Positions 17,249-26,012 of a stretch of 64,000 bases of DNA are shown piece by piece. The translations under genes and the position numbers were made by a program. Each line of letters starts with the position of its first letter. The first letter of the stretch is position 1. The notes beneath the pieces are model-generated. The model saw nothing but the letters and a program-made list of their open reading frames with translations, did no database searches and was not told the origin of the DNA. The stretch comes from Exobacillus caeni. GTDB lineage: Bacteria; Bacillota; Bacilli; Bacillales; Guptibacillaceae. Where the stretch lies: assembly GCF_005747095.1 (NCBI RefSeq), contig NZ_SWLG01000012.1, positions 79,136-143,135 on the forward strand, read 5' to 3'.

Positions 17249-17303
17249 AGGATACAGGTTTAAGAGAAGCTAGTTTCCTTTTCTACCTACCTTCCCATAC
17301 GCA

Positions 17304-17333
17304 AAAAAATCCCCTGAGCGCGTCTCTCAGGGG
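17304..17333 (-). terminator. Terminator of the YjcZ peptide gene
   Basis: CCCCTGAG (17311-17318) and CTCAGGGG (17326-17333) form a strong stem. Read on the minus strand it is followed by a T-run (AAAAAAA at 17303-17309 on the plus strand). It may also stop bdhA transcription from the other side. Confidence 0.8.
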
Positions 17334-17346
17334 AAATACCAAAATT

Positions 17347-17436
17347 TTAGTATACGTAAGAAGCTCCGATGATAATCAATAGAATGAATAGAACAACATA
17401 CAGCACAAAAGTGTTGTATCCACCGTAGTAGCTCAT
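17347..17436 (-). CDS. YjcZ family sporulation-type peptide
   Basis: A 29-residue peptide reading MSYYGGYNTF followed by a hydrophobic stretch VLYVVLFILLIIIGASYVY. It has the Gly/Tyr-rich head and single membrane helix of the YjcZ family of small Bacillus proteins, often sporulation-associated. GAGGAG lies at a good distance upstream of the ATG. A second, longer paralogue is at 63695-63793 with the same tail. Confidence 0.85.
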   Translation of the reverse strand: MSYYGGYNTFVLYVVLFILLIIIGASYVY

Positions 17437-17464
17437 AAGATCAACTCCTCTCATCCTTTTGGTA

Positions 17465-17473
17465 TATTCTATG
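17465..17473 (-). promoter_or_regulatory. Candidate sigma-K -10 element
   Basis: On the minus strand CATAGAATA fits the mother-cell sigma-K -10 consensus CATANNNTA. It is about 30 bp upstream of the YjcZ peptide start. The -35 element is weak, so this is tentative. Confidence 0.35.
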
Positions 17474-17588
17474 TAAATTGCTGGTAGAACGTTTGGACGA
17501 GAGTTGATTCCTAAAGAAATTCTACTATCGTGTAGATATTAAAATAGGAGACTGGGAGCTAACTTTTCCGTGCCTCGCAAAATAAAAC

Positions 17589-17714
17589 GATGGGGCTGAC
17601 TCTTGAGTGTCTGGCTCTCTCCGTTTAGCACAGTATCTAGATGAACATTGGTGAAAGTTCATCTAGATAAAGTGTTGGAGGTGCCTGACACTTTGCTTTT
17701 GAGTCAGCCCCATC
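17589..17714. repeat. 126-bp imperfect inverted repeat
   Basis: Outer arms GATGGGGCTGACTC (17589-17602) and GAGTCAGCCCCATC (17701-17714) are perfect complements. Inside them AGTGTCTGGC pairs with GCCTGACACT (one mismatch), and TATCTAGATGAAC (17634-17646) is a perfect complement of GTTCATCTAGATA (17657-17669). The whole can fold as one long hairpin between the Old Yellow Enzyme gene and the YjcZ peptide. It may act as a terminator or be a small non-coding mobile element. Confidence 0.8.
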
Positions 17715-17726
17715 TTCATTAATAAC

Positions 17727-18857
17727 CTATTCTACGCCAGGGAACCATCCCGGAGTATTTACAATCGCTTGCCACAGGGGATCTGGAACAACCAGTTCAT
17801 CCTGCTTGCTTTTATCTAACGTTGTTGCGATATCTTCTTCATTGCCGTTCTGGATTTTTTGCACCCAGTCCGGATCGATGATGATTTCTCTTCCAAGTGC
17901 CAGAAGGGGGAGCCCCATTTCCATTGCTTTGACCGCATCATCTGCTGAATAGATGGAACCGACACCGATCAGCGGCACACGATTACCGATCGTTTCAATA
18001 AGCAGTTCAACGCGTGTTTTATCCGTATCAACGCCTCTTCTTGGTTTTGAAGTAAAGTCCATTAGCGAAACATGAAGGTAATCGAGTCCCTGATCAGCAA
18101 GAGTGTCGACTAACTGAAGCGTCTGGTCCATCGTGATCCCCGGTGTTTCAGGTTCTTCCGGAGAAAAACGATAACCGATGATGAAAGGCTCATTCGCGTG
18201 TTCTGCTACCACGTTTTTCACCTTTTCGATTACTTCTAACGGGAACGTCATTCTTTTTTCGACACTTCCGCCATAACGGTCTTCGCGGCGATTGGAATGA
18301 GGGGAGAAGAACTGCTGGATCAAGTATGTGTTTGCTCCGTGAATTTCAACCCCGTCAAAGCCTGCTTCGATCGCACGGCGCGCAGATTCTCCAAACGCAT
18401 CCACGATTTCTTTGATTTCTTCCTCGGATAACTCTTTGGGAACGATCCCTTTTGTCTGGCCCTGTTCGGCAGGAACGCTGCTCGCACTGACGATCTGGCC
18501 GTCAGGGACAAGATCAGGAGGGCACATTCTTCCGCCATGGAAGATTTGCAGGATTGCTTTCGCGCCTTCTTTTTTTATGCCGGTCGCCAGTTGCTTTAAG
18601 CTTGGGATCAGATCATCCCGGTGGCTTCCGAACTCTCCTTTGAAACCTTTGCCGTTCGCTGTTACGTTAGCGCATGCTGTGATCACTGTGCCAACACCTT
18701 TTGAGCGGCGGGCATAATAGTCCACCTCAGCATCCGTAACGGAACCATCCGGATTAGATGAAAAGTTCGTCATCGGTGCCATCATGATACGGTTTTTTAG
18801 TTCAATGCCATTTTCAAAAGTAAATGGTTCGAATAGTGCGTTATATTTTTGGTTCAT
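17727..18857 (-). CDS. NADH:flavin oxidoreductase, Old Yellow Enzyme family (YqiG-like)
   Basis: FMN-dependent TIM-barrel oxidoreductase of 376 aa. Such enzymes reduce activated C=C bonds using NAD(P)H. The N-terminus NRIMMAPMTNFSSNPDG, the substrate/flavin motif GFDGVEIHGANTYLIQQFFSP and the late GVGSI...ALGREIIIDP segments are typical. I start at 18857, where TAAGGAGG precedes the ATG; the open frame extends 71 codons further upstream but that part has no family similarity. Monocistronic, ending near the long inverted repeat. Confidence 0.88.
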   Translation of the reverse strand: MNQKYNALFEPFTFENGIELKNRIMMAPMTNFSSNPDGSVTDAEVDYYARRSKGVGTVITACANVTANGKGFKGEFGSHRDDLIPSLKQLATGIKKEGAKAILQIFHGGRMCPPDLVPDGQIVSASSVPAEQGQTKGIVPKELSEEEIKEIVDAFGESARRAIEAGFDGVEIHGANTYLIQQFFSPHSNRREDRYGGSVEKRMTFPLEVIEKVKNVVAEHANEPFIIGYRFSPEEPETPGITMDQTLQLVDTLADQGLDYLHVSLMDFTSKPRRGVDTDKTRVELLIETIGNRVPLIGVGSIYSADDAVKAMEMGLPLLALGREIIIDPDWVQKIQNGNEEDIATTLDKSKQDELVVPDPLWQAIVNTPGWFPGVE

Positions 18858-19151
18858 AATTGCCTCCTTAATTTCTGCAGTGGAACTATAATAAAGCAAT
18901 CGGAAAGTACAGCACAAATAATATGCTTTGCTTATATGGGACCTTTTATGAAAAAAAACACCCGAGCAGGCTGTATTCGCTTTACTTCGCTCTTGGTCAG
19001 TAGAAAACAAATTCCATATTTTGTAAGTGGGCATATTCAGCAGCCGATCCCGGTTTGAGTTTCTGGACATCGCCCTCTTATTCGCTTTACGATAGAAAGG
19101 GAAGAAATCAAAATGGAGTAGGTATTAAACAATTCAGAAAGGGTGGAAAAA

Positions 19152-19802
19152 ATGAAAGTTCTTGTAGTTGGGGCAAATGGCCAAATCGGAAAACATCTTG
19201 TTTCATTAGTTCAGGATAATGATAGCCTGGAGGCAAAGGCAATGATCCGTAAACAGGAGCAGGCTTCCTTTTTTGAAAATTTAGGTGCTGAGACGGTAAT
19301 GGCAGATCTGGAAGGTGAAGTCGAAACGATTGCAAAAGCTGCTGAGGGAGTCGATGCGATCGTGTTCACAGCGGGTTCAGGACCGCACACTGGCAGTGAT
19401 AAAACACTTATGGTCGATTTGGATGGTGCGGTAAAAACAATCGAGGCAGCTAAAGTTGCCGGTGTGAAACGGTTTATTATGATCAGCTCGTTTGATACAA
19501 GGCGTGAAGCAATCCAGGCTGCTCCGTCATCCTTTGCTCCATACGTTGTGGCAAAGCACTATGCAGACGATTGGTTAAGGCGTACAAATCTCGATTATAC
19601 GATTATTCATCCTGGCGCCCTCACCAATGATAAAGGAACTGGTGAAGTGAACGCGGCAGAAGAAGTCGAGAGAGGCCAAGTTCCGAGAGAAGACGTGGCG
19701 AGTGTCATCGTTGCCAGCTTAGAAAATGATTCAACGATAGGGAAGGAGTTCCAGGTTGTGGCTGGAACGAAGCCGGTTAACGAAGCGATAAAATCTCTTT
19801 AA
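19152..19802 (+). CDS. NAD(P)-binding Rossmann protein (YhfK-like)
   Basis: Atypical short-chain dehydrogenase-like protein of 216 aa similar to B. subtilis YhfK. It has the dinucleotide motif VVGANGQIGKHL at the N-terminus, a conserved IMISSFDTRR strand and the YTIIHPGALTND segment. Function unknown; related proteins are NAD(P)H-binding reductases or quinone-response proteins. The ATG at 19152 follows AAAGGGTGG; a GTG three codons earlier lies inside that site. The IS begins 43 bp after its stop. Confidence 0.85.
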   Translation: MKVLVVGANGQIGKHLVSLVQDNDSLEAKAMIRKQEQASFFENLGAETVMADLEGEVETIAKAAEGVDAIVFTAGSGPHTGSDKTLMVDLDGAVKTIEAAKVAGVKRFIMISSFDTRREAIQAAPSSFAPYVVAKHYADDWLRRTNLDYTIIHPGALTNDKGTGEVNAAEEVERGQVPREDVASVIVASLENDSTIGKEFQVVAGTKPVNEAIKSL

Positions 19803-19884
19803 TAATTTTCAAACAATGGAAAACAGGCGTGCCGATCTATGAACTGCTCCCTGTCAAGTAGACAGTGGAAATAATTAAAACTCG

Positions 19885-21437
19885 CTAAGCGGCTTTAACC
19901 CTGTATTCTAAGGGACTAAGGCCGTTTAGTCTTTTCTGTAAACGTTCATTATTATAGAAATTCATATAATCCTTAATCGCCATTTCAAGCTCTTCAAATG
20001 TTTCATACTTCTCTAAATAATATTTCTCGCACTTCAGCGTTCCCCAAAAAGACTCTATGGGGCCGTTATCAATACACTTTCCTACTCTGGACATACTTTG
20101 TTTCATTTCGGCCTTCTTAATTCTTTTCTTAAACTCATATGACGTATACTGAAAGCCACGATCACTATGAATTAAAGGCTTAGCTCCAGATGCCTTTTCA
20201 ATCGCTTGATCTATTGTTTTCATTACTAATGGATTATTATTCGATTTTCCAACTATGAAACTAACAATGGAGCCATCATACAAGTCTAAAATCGCACTTA
20301 AATAAGCCTTTTGAGAGGTGCCATACTTCATTTCCGTCACATCGGTAACCCATTTCTCGTTAGGTTTCACAGCTTGAAATTCACGGTTTAGTACGTTCTC
20401 AGCTACGTGGCGGGGATTGGACCGGATGTACTTTTTAGACTTTCGACGTATAACCGATTCGATTCTGGCAACCTTCATAAGCCGGTAAATACGTTTTTGG
20501 TTAATTTCCATCTCAAATAAACGTCGAATATACAGGGTCATTCGACGATATCCTAAAATTCCCTTTAACTCCCTATGTAACCGTTTCATTTCATTTAGGA
20601 TATTTTCATTTAGCTTTTCGTTTTCCGATGGCAGACGACGCAGCCACTTGTAGTATGCAGATCGTGCAATTCCTGCAATTGCACATAACTGAACGATTGA
20701 AAACCCTTCTTTGTGCAGCTCCTGAATGGCCAGGTATTTCTCTGTTAAACGGACCTGGGTTAGCGACGCCTCCTTTCGATTTCCTCTAACTTTTTTAAGA
20801 AGGCAAGCTCCGCACGTAACCGTTCATTTTCCCTTTCCAGCTGTTTTTTCTCCAGTTGATTCCTTTCTTCAGCTGTAAGCTCTTTTTCCTTTTTGCGACG
20901 ACCACGTTTATCTTCCAATCCTTCCTGGCCACTTTCCAAATACTTTTTCACCCATTGGTAAGCCTGTTGGTACGAAACGTCATATTTATGGGCAGTAAGG
21001 TTATAATCCTTATCATTTTCAAGACAGTATTTTACGATTTCGATTCTTTCTTCTAATTCAGTCGTTCTACCTTTTGTCATAGAGCCTTTTTTCCCCATCC
21101 CTTTTAAATCTCTATGACCATTATAAGCTTTAATCCATCTCCTTAACACAGAGTCACTGGCTATTTCATATTTGCGACACACTTCCATTAACGATAAATC
21201 ACCAGAGAGATATTCCTGGACCGCAGTTAGCTTAAGCTCTTTCGAATACCTATTCGGTTCACAAGAATTATGAAGCCCTTCCATACCAGAAGTGTCATAT
21301 AGATACTTCCATCTACGTACGGTATAGCCAGCCACACCGTATTGGATCTGAAAATCTTTTATAGATTCATCTCTAGATTCATAAGCTAGAATAAGCTCAT
21401 ATTTTTCCTGAGCAGAATAAGTTCTCCTCATAACCAT
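19885..21437 (-). CDS. IS150-type transposase OrfAB (programmed -1 frameshift)
   Basis: OrfA (20760-21437, 225 aa) has tandem helix-turn-helix DNA-binding domains and a C-terminal leucine-rich coiled coil. OrfB, in the -1 frame and ending at 19885, opens upstream of its first ATG (20589) and overlaps the orfA end. It carries the DDE integrase core: VTDVTEM, LIHSDRGFQY and DNGPIESFWG supply the D, D and E. A slippery A_AAA_AAG at 20790-20796 lies in the correct frame just before the orfA stop, so the active transposase is probably the fusion. Synthesis of OrfA alone would normally act as a regulator. Confidence 0.9.
20790..20796 (-). other. Slippery heptamer A_AAA_AAG
   Basis: On the minus strand the orfA codons TTA AAA AAG contain A_AAA_AAG in frame, seven codons before the stop codon (TAA) of orfA. 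It is the classical -1 frameshift signal of IS3-family elements, and the downstream frame is open into orfB. Confidence 0.85.
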
Positions 21438-21576
21438 GAAAAACCCCCCAAAAAGGTAAACAGATTTTTATTAATTCATCTGTCTACCTTTTGGGGAGCA
21501 TATCACTACCAGAGATTCGGCACGCCATCTTTATTGTGATTTTTCCTTTGTACCCCAAACTGGAATCCAAAGCTTT

Positions 21577-22539
21577 TTATTGCGAGTTCCCAATTCGAAG
21601 CGGCCTGCTTCCAACAAGTACCGAAAATATCGGTGCACTAAATATGACGGAAATTACGATCGCCAGCAATATAGCGAACAATCCTTCACTGGCTTCCACG
21701 ATCCTGGAAAAGTCCTGCTCCAGGAACCACTTGATCAAGAATCCGTGTAACAGATAGATCGCAAACGTATGAGCTCCGACAAAAGTCAGTTTGATAGGCC
21801 TTGTTGTGATCACGTTGAAAAACGCAAATGTAACGATGCTTGCAGCAACGTAATAGATCATCCTAATCACAAGTCCGAAAGAAGAAGCATACACGTTTGT
21901 CCCGTAAAGGATTTTAGAAATGTTGTCTATATCGAACACCATCATACCTGTGAAAGCAATGCTCAATACTAAAACAGAAGCGATCTTCACATGCTTTCCT
22001 TCTAGCTTAAAGGGAAGCCCTCTATTTCCCATATACATGCCCAGCATGAAGAACGGCATGAATACAAACAACCGGTCGAGTGACAGAAAACGGTCGACCT
22101 CGAAAAAACCGATCAAAAGGCCTGGCAAAAGGCTGGCACCTGTTACAACATAAGGATTCCATTTTATTAAAAGCGGGGCAACGGCTTTATACGCAGCAAT
22201 ACAAATTAAAAACCACATCGCCCATCTTGGAGTCAGAAACTCAATAGAAAACGATTTAGTATAGAGCATATTGTAGTACAGCGCATAAATCACCTGCAAA
22301 ATCAGATAAGGGATCACAAACATTGTTAAAATCTTTTTATAGTAGTCCTTTTTATGGACATTCCTCGTGAAATACCCTGCGATGAAAATAAAAGCAGGCA
22401 TATGAAAGATAAACATAAAGTGATAGATTGCATATAAAAGCCGTGAATCATCTATAAATGGAGTCAATAGATGGCTGAATACAACGAGAATGATAAGAAT
22501 GGCTTTCGAGTTGTCAAAATAAGCTATACGTCCTGACAT
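21577..22539 (-). CDS. Acyltransferase 3 family membrane protein
   Basis: Integral membrane acyltransferase of 320 aa with about ten helices. These enzymes O-acetylate or otherwise acylate cell-surface sugars. The N-terminus YFDNSKAILIILVVFSHLL carries the early His, and HMPAFIFIAGYF is the second conserved block. I start at the ATG at 22539, 11 bases after GGGAGG; the upstream in-frame ATG at 22548 is too close to that site. It is transcribed toward the IS. Substrate unknown. Confidence 0.82.
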   Translation of the reverse strand: MSGRIAYFDNSKAILIILVVFSHLLTPFIDDSRLLYAIYHFMFIFHMPAFIFIAGYFTRNVHKKDYYKKILTMFVIPYLILQVIYALYYNMLYTKSFSIEFLTPRWAMWFLICIAAYKAVAPLLIKWNPYVVTGASLLPGLLIGFFEVDRFLSLDRLFVFMPFFMLGMYMGNRGLPFKLEGKHVKIASVLVLSIAFTGMMVFDIDNISKILYGTNVYASSFGLVIRMIYYVAASIVTFAFFNVITTRPIKLTFVGAHTFAIYLLHGFLIKWFLEQDFSRIVEASEGLFAILLAIVISVIFSAPIFSVLVGSRPLRIGNSQ

Positions 22540-22847
22540 CGTTATCATTACCTCCCAAAGTCAACTAGGTTATACCATTCGAAACAGTACGAAGATATGT
22601 ATACCCCAAATTGCGACCAATTCTATCCACAAATTGTGAAAAATTTTTAAAAAGCTTGTAGAAATAGGAAAGGTACCGTTTTCAAAAAAAGTGAAAAAAG
22701 TTGGAAAAACCTTTCTATCTCTTTTTAAATCAATTATCAAACTCTTCTTTCAGCCTGTCCCAGTTTCTTGATTTTTATATCTCCTTTTTCTCAACCGATA
22801 TTATAAAAAATTTCCAAACCAAACTAATGAAGGATATCTTTCGCTTT

Positions 22848-22894
22848 TTTACAAAGCTTATTATTCCATGCTATAATTCAACTAATCAGTTGAA
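22848..22894 (+). promoter_or_regulatory. Promoter and ArsR-type operator of the rhodanese regulator
   Basis: -35 TTTACA (22848-22853), 18-bp spacer and -10 TATAAT (22872-22877). The perfect palindrome TTCAACT-AATC-AGTTGAA (22877-22894) overlaps the -10 end and probable start point. A third half-site, AGTTGAA, follows. This is the form expected of an ArsR/SmtB operator, so autorepression is likely. The rest of the 382-bp gap upstream shows nothing else. Confidence 0.8.
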
Positions 22895-22921
22895 TAGTTG
22901 AACGGGATAGGAGGTATCTTT

Positions 22922-23581
22922 TTGGAAGCTAGAAAATTTAAAGATACGATTTACAGTGAATTTTCTCGGATTGGCAAGGTTCTCTCTAGTCCAAAGCGTC
23001 TGGAGTTATTAGACTTGTTATCTCAAGCACCTAAATCAGTTGAACTTCTGGCGAATGAAACGAAAATGAGCGTGGCAAATACTTCAAAACACCTGCAGGC
23101 CCTTCTTGATGCCCGTCTGGTCGTTTTTAGCAAAAAGAAAAATTTCGTGATTTATCAATTGGCAAACCCTAAAGTGCTTAACCTTCTTTATGCAATCAAG
23201 GGCATTGCCGAAGAACAAATTGCGGAAGTGAATATACTGCGAGATGAATTCATCGGAAGGTCAAATCAAATCGAAACGATTGGCCTGGAGGATTGGATAA
23301 AAAGAAAGAACGAAGAAGACCATCTTCTCATCGATGTTCGTCCCAAAGCGGAATATCAAAGCGGCCACCTTGATGATGCCATGTCCATTCCGATCTCTGA
23401 ATTGAATGACTATCTTAAGAGATTGCCAAAAGACAAAGAAATTATTGCGTATTGCCGCGGACCTTATTGCGTGTATGCGACAGAGGCAGTTGAGCTGCTG
23501 AAGGAAAAAGGATACACAGCGATTCGATTAGAAGCGGGAATCAACGAGTGGAAACTGATGCAAGAAAATCAAATCCATTAA
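22922..23581 (+). CDS. ArsR-family regulator fused to a rhodanese domain
   Basis: 219-aa two-domain protein. Residues about 1-95 are an ArsR/SmtB winged helix (SSPKRLELLDLLSQ, then the recognition helix MSVANTSKHLQALL). Residues about 115-215 are a rhodanese domain with DVRPKAEYQSGHLDDA and the active-site loop CRGPYC, which has two cysteines. This suggests a repressor sensing reactive sulfur or an oxidant through the rhodanese cysteines. The TTG start at 22922 follows AGGAGGT. The next gene, an MFS transporter, starts 38 bp later and is probably its target. Confidence 0.88.
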   Translation: MEARKFKDTIYSEFSRIGKVLSSPKRLELLDLLSQAPKSVELLANETKMSVANTSKHLQALLDARLVVFSKKKNFVIYQLANPKVLNLLYAIKGIAEEQIAEVNILRDEFIGRSNQIETIGLEDWIKRKNEEDHLLIDVRPKAEYQSGHLDDAMSIPISELNDYLKRLPKDKEIIAYCRGPYCVYATEAVELLKEKGYTAIRLEAGINEWKLMQENQIH

Positions 23582-23619
23582 AAAAGAGAAAAAAATCAAA
23601 ACCATGGGGAGGTGGGAGG

Positions 23620-24849
23620 ATGGAAAAATTAGTAGATAACGTTAAAATCGGGGTGAGAGAAAACATCATCCAGTTTTCATTGTTAGTTATCGTTAACTTG
23701 TTTGTGGGTTCTATGGTCGGGCTTGAACGTACCATCCTGCCCATTATCGGTGAAGAGCATTTTGGCATAGCGTCAGCAAGTGCAGCTTTATCATTTATTG
23801 TGAGCTTCGGTTTTTCAAAGGCCGTTGTTAATTTTTTTGCCGGGAACCTGGCAGATAGGGTCGGCAGAAAACAGGTGCTTTTGTTTGGATGGGGCGTTGG
23901 TTTGTTTGTTCCTCTTCTCGTTATCTTTGCCCAGTCATGGTGGATGATCGTATTCGCTAACATCCTTTTAGGGTTGAACCAGGGATTAACCTGGTCGATG
24001 ACTGTTAATATGAAAATCGACCTGGCAAAACCGACACAGCGGGGGCTGGCAGTTGGGTTGAACGAGTTTGCCGGTTATCTTGGAGTTGCCTTATTTGCCG
24101 CAGTTTCTGGATACGTTGCATCGACCTATTCCTTGCGCCCTGAACCGTTTTACATTGGAATAGCTATTGTTATTATCGGATTTATTCTTTCTTTGACCGT
24201 CAAAGATACAGGAGCGCATCTGAAGGTTCAGAAACAGAAACAAAAGAAAAAGGCAGAGATCGACGCTAAAGAAGTTTTCAAGCAAACAAGTTGGACAAAC
24301 AAAGATTTGTCCGGTGCCAGTTTCGCTGGACTTTCGACAAACTTAAAGGATGGCATGGCATGGGGGCTGTTTCCTTTGTTCTTTGCTTCAAGTGGATTAA
24401 CAGTCGGGCAGATCGGAACCATCGTTGCGGTATATCCCGCTGCATGGGGATTTTTTCAACTGTTTACAGGCGTATGGAGTGATCGGATCGGGCGGAAATG
24501 GTTGATCACAAGTGGTTTGTGGGTTCAGGCTCTGTCGCTCTGGTGGATTTTATTTTTTGACGGTTTTGTATTATGGATTCTTGGAGCGATCTTATTGGGT
24601 ATCGGGACAGCGATGGTTTATCCAACATTGATCGCTTCGATAAGTGATGTTGCCCATCCCGACTGGAGAGCTTCATCCATGGGAGTATATCGTTTTTGGC
24701 GTGACAGCGGGTATGCGTTTGGTGCGTTGATCGCAGGGGGATTAGCAGACCTGTTCAGTGTTGACTGGGCGATCGGCTTAGTTGCATTTTTGCCGCTCTT
24801 AGCCGGAATAAATACTTCCATCCGAATGAATGAGACGTTAACAAGGTAA
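23620..24849 (+). CDS. MFS transporter
   Basis: Major facilitator superfamily protein of 409 aa with twelve predicted helices in two halves. The loop 2-3 motif GNLADRVGRKQV and its second-half counterpart GVWSDRIGRKW are present. A basic linker KQKQKKKAEIDAKE separates the halves. The start is the ATG at 23620 with GGGAGGTGGGAGG upstream; the open frame reaches back into the regulator gene. Its partnership with an ArsR-rhodanese protein suggests export or uptake of a sulfur compound or toxic metabolite. The substrate is inferred only from context. Confidence 0.87.
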   Translation: MEKLVDNVKIGVRENIIQFSLLVIVNLFVGSMVGLERTILPIIGEEHFGIASASAALSFIVSFGFSKAVVNFFAGNLADRVGRKQVLLFGWGVGLFVPLLVIFAQSWWMIVFANILLGLNQGLTWSMTVNMKIDLAKPTQRGLAVGLNEFAGYLGVALFAAVSGYVASTYSLRPEPFYIGIAIVIIGFILSLTVKDTGAHLKVQKQKQKKKAEIDAKEVFKQTSWTNKDLSGASFAGLSTNLKDGMAWGLFPLFFASSGLTVGQIGTIVAVYPAAWGFFQLFTGVWSDRIGRKWLITSGLWVQALSLWWILFFDGFVLWILGAILLGIGTAMVYPTLIASISDVAHPDWRASSMGVYRFWRDSGYAFGALIAGGLADLFSVDWAIGLVAFLPLLAGINTSIRMNETLTR

Positions 24850-25151
24850 TACGTTGTAACTCGCATGTGCAAGAAATTAATTATCTGATCGCCTTTAATG
24901 GTGGTCTTTTTCTTTTACACTCTAAAATTCTTTGACTTTATAAAAGGATTATTGGTACAGGCCGTTGAAAATGTTCTAAATAATTATAATTCAATTAATA
25001 ACCAACCACTTTGTCCTCATGTCGTCTGGATTTTTTTGTTCTATACTTAGAAAAGAGATTATCTTTTCGTATTAAGTAATAAGTATATTTTTTCCACAGA
25101 ACTTAGTGAATCTATGGTTTTTTTTAAGACGAAAATGGCTGGAGGGTTGTC
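24850..25151. other. Intergenic region, no gene seen
   Basis: About 300 AT-rich bases between the MFS gene and the HicB-like gene. I see no credible open frame, no strong terminator and no clear promoter. Confidence 0.5.
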
Positions 25152-25871
25152 ATGATAAACAAAGAATATGCTTACCCATGTGTTTATTATTATCTTCCGG
25201 ATCGGCAAAAGGGGAATGAGTATAAAATATACGGCGTCTTTCCGGATCTGCATGCACCTGGCATTCCAGGCTGCACTTTTGTCTCTAGTCAGGAAAATGC
25301 TTATGAAGCTGCAAAAGAAACATTGATAAACGCACTTATAACGGTTATTGAGGCAGGGATCGGTTTTCCGAACGCGACGAAATCGTTGAAGGATGTTCCA
25401 GTAAATGTAGATGTAGATATGGGGCAGGAAGAGCCGGTTTTCATCAAATTTGGTTTTGTAACAGTATACTTATCGATCGGAAACAGAAACGGTACGGAAT
25501 CTTACAAACAGGAAACAGTAGAAGGAGATCGTTCAAAGGAAGGAAACAAGACGACCAATGAGAGGTTTGCAAAACAGAAGGAGAGGGCAGGTTCTGGACA
25601 AACAATCCTTTCTGGAAAAATAGAGGGGAATCGTTATATCATTACCGCTTTTGCAGGCAAGCAGATCAAAGAGACCACTTTCACACCGACAAAAATGCGG
25701 GAACTCTATCATGTTATTGGGAGCAGAGGGGAATCTATTACGCTAAGCTTTGGCCTAAAAAAGTTCGAATTAGACTCCAAACAGTCGATACAGTTGAGAA
25801 AGGAATTAGAAGTGCTTATACAGGAAATGATCAGGAAACAAAGGGAAGAAGGGCTGTCGGCAAGAAAATAA
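25152..25871 (+). CDS. HicB-like N-terminal domain protein, otherwise unrecognised
   Basis: 239-aa protein. Residues about 15-78 resemble the HicB antitoxin fold: a strand pattern ending in PDLHAPGIPGCTF, then a helix with AYEAAKETLINALITVIEAG and PNATKSL. No HicA toxin gene is adjacent, and the remaining 160 residues are not those of an antitoxin. The middle is polar and low-complexity (about 110-145). A C-terminal domain (about 150-235) ends in a charged helix. ATG after TGGAGGG. Monocistronic with a terminator. Function unknown; the HicB likeness is a fold-level impression. Confidence 0.65.
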   Translation: MINKEYAYPCVYYYLPDRQKGNEYKIYGVFPDLHAPGIPGCTFVSSQENAYEAAKETLINALITVIEAGIGFPNATKSLKDVPVNVDVDMGQEEPVFIKFGFVTVYLSIGNRNGTESYKQETVEGDRSKEGNKTTNERFAKQKERAGSGQTILSGKIEGNRYIITAFAGKQIKETTFTPTKMRELYHVIGSRGESITLSFGLKKFELDSKQSIQLRKELEVLIQEMIRKQREEGLSARK

Positions 25872-25891
25872 AAGAATAGCAGATAATTTTG

Positions 25892-25914
25892 AGCAGGCGG
25901 TGACCTGCTTTTTT
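25892..25914 (+). terminator. Terminator after the HicB-like gene
   Basis: AGCAGG pairs with CCTGCT (loop CGGTGA), then TTTTT. Confidence 0.75.
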
Positions 25915-26012
25915 CACTGTTAAATAGATAAGAAGGAAACGCTCGAAAAAAATAGGAGCGGAGATTATACTTCCCCACTCCTTTTCAATGTTTTAACCAG
26001 ATGATGTAACTA

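Larger units (their letters stand above)
19845..21500 (-). mobile_element. IS3-family (IS150-type) insertion sequence, complete
   Basis: A 1656-bp element. Its ends begin TGCTCCC on the left and, read inward from the right, TGCTCCCC. The terminal repeats continue imperfectly through GTAGACAG, so the element has the TG...CA termini of the IS3 family. It carries one two-frame transposase gene on the minus strand with a slippery site. No unambiguous target duplication is visible at the junctions (AAC on the left, TAT on the right). Both frames look intact, so it may be active. Confidence 0.88.
19826..21526. repeat. Terminator-like stem-loop split by the insertion sequence
   Basis: GGCGTGCCGA at 19826-19835 is the exact complement of TCGGCACGCC at 21517-21526. 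Removing the IS (19845-21500) leaves a stem of ten pairs with a loop of about 25 bases between two convergent genes. The natural reading is a bidirectional terminator into which the IS jumped. Confidence 0.7.

Noticed and set aside
20589..20760. Frameshift mutation inactivating the IS transposase
   Set aside because: A correctly phased A_AAA_AAG slippery site and an open -1 frame explain the two reading frames as programmed frameshifting.
25152..25871. A HicAB toxin-antitoxin module
   Set aside because: There is no HicA-sized open frame on either side, and the protein is far longer than an antitoxin.
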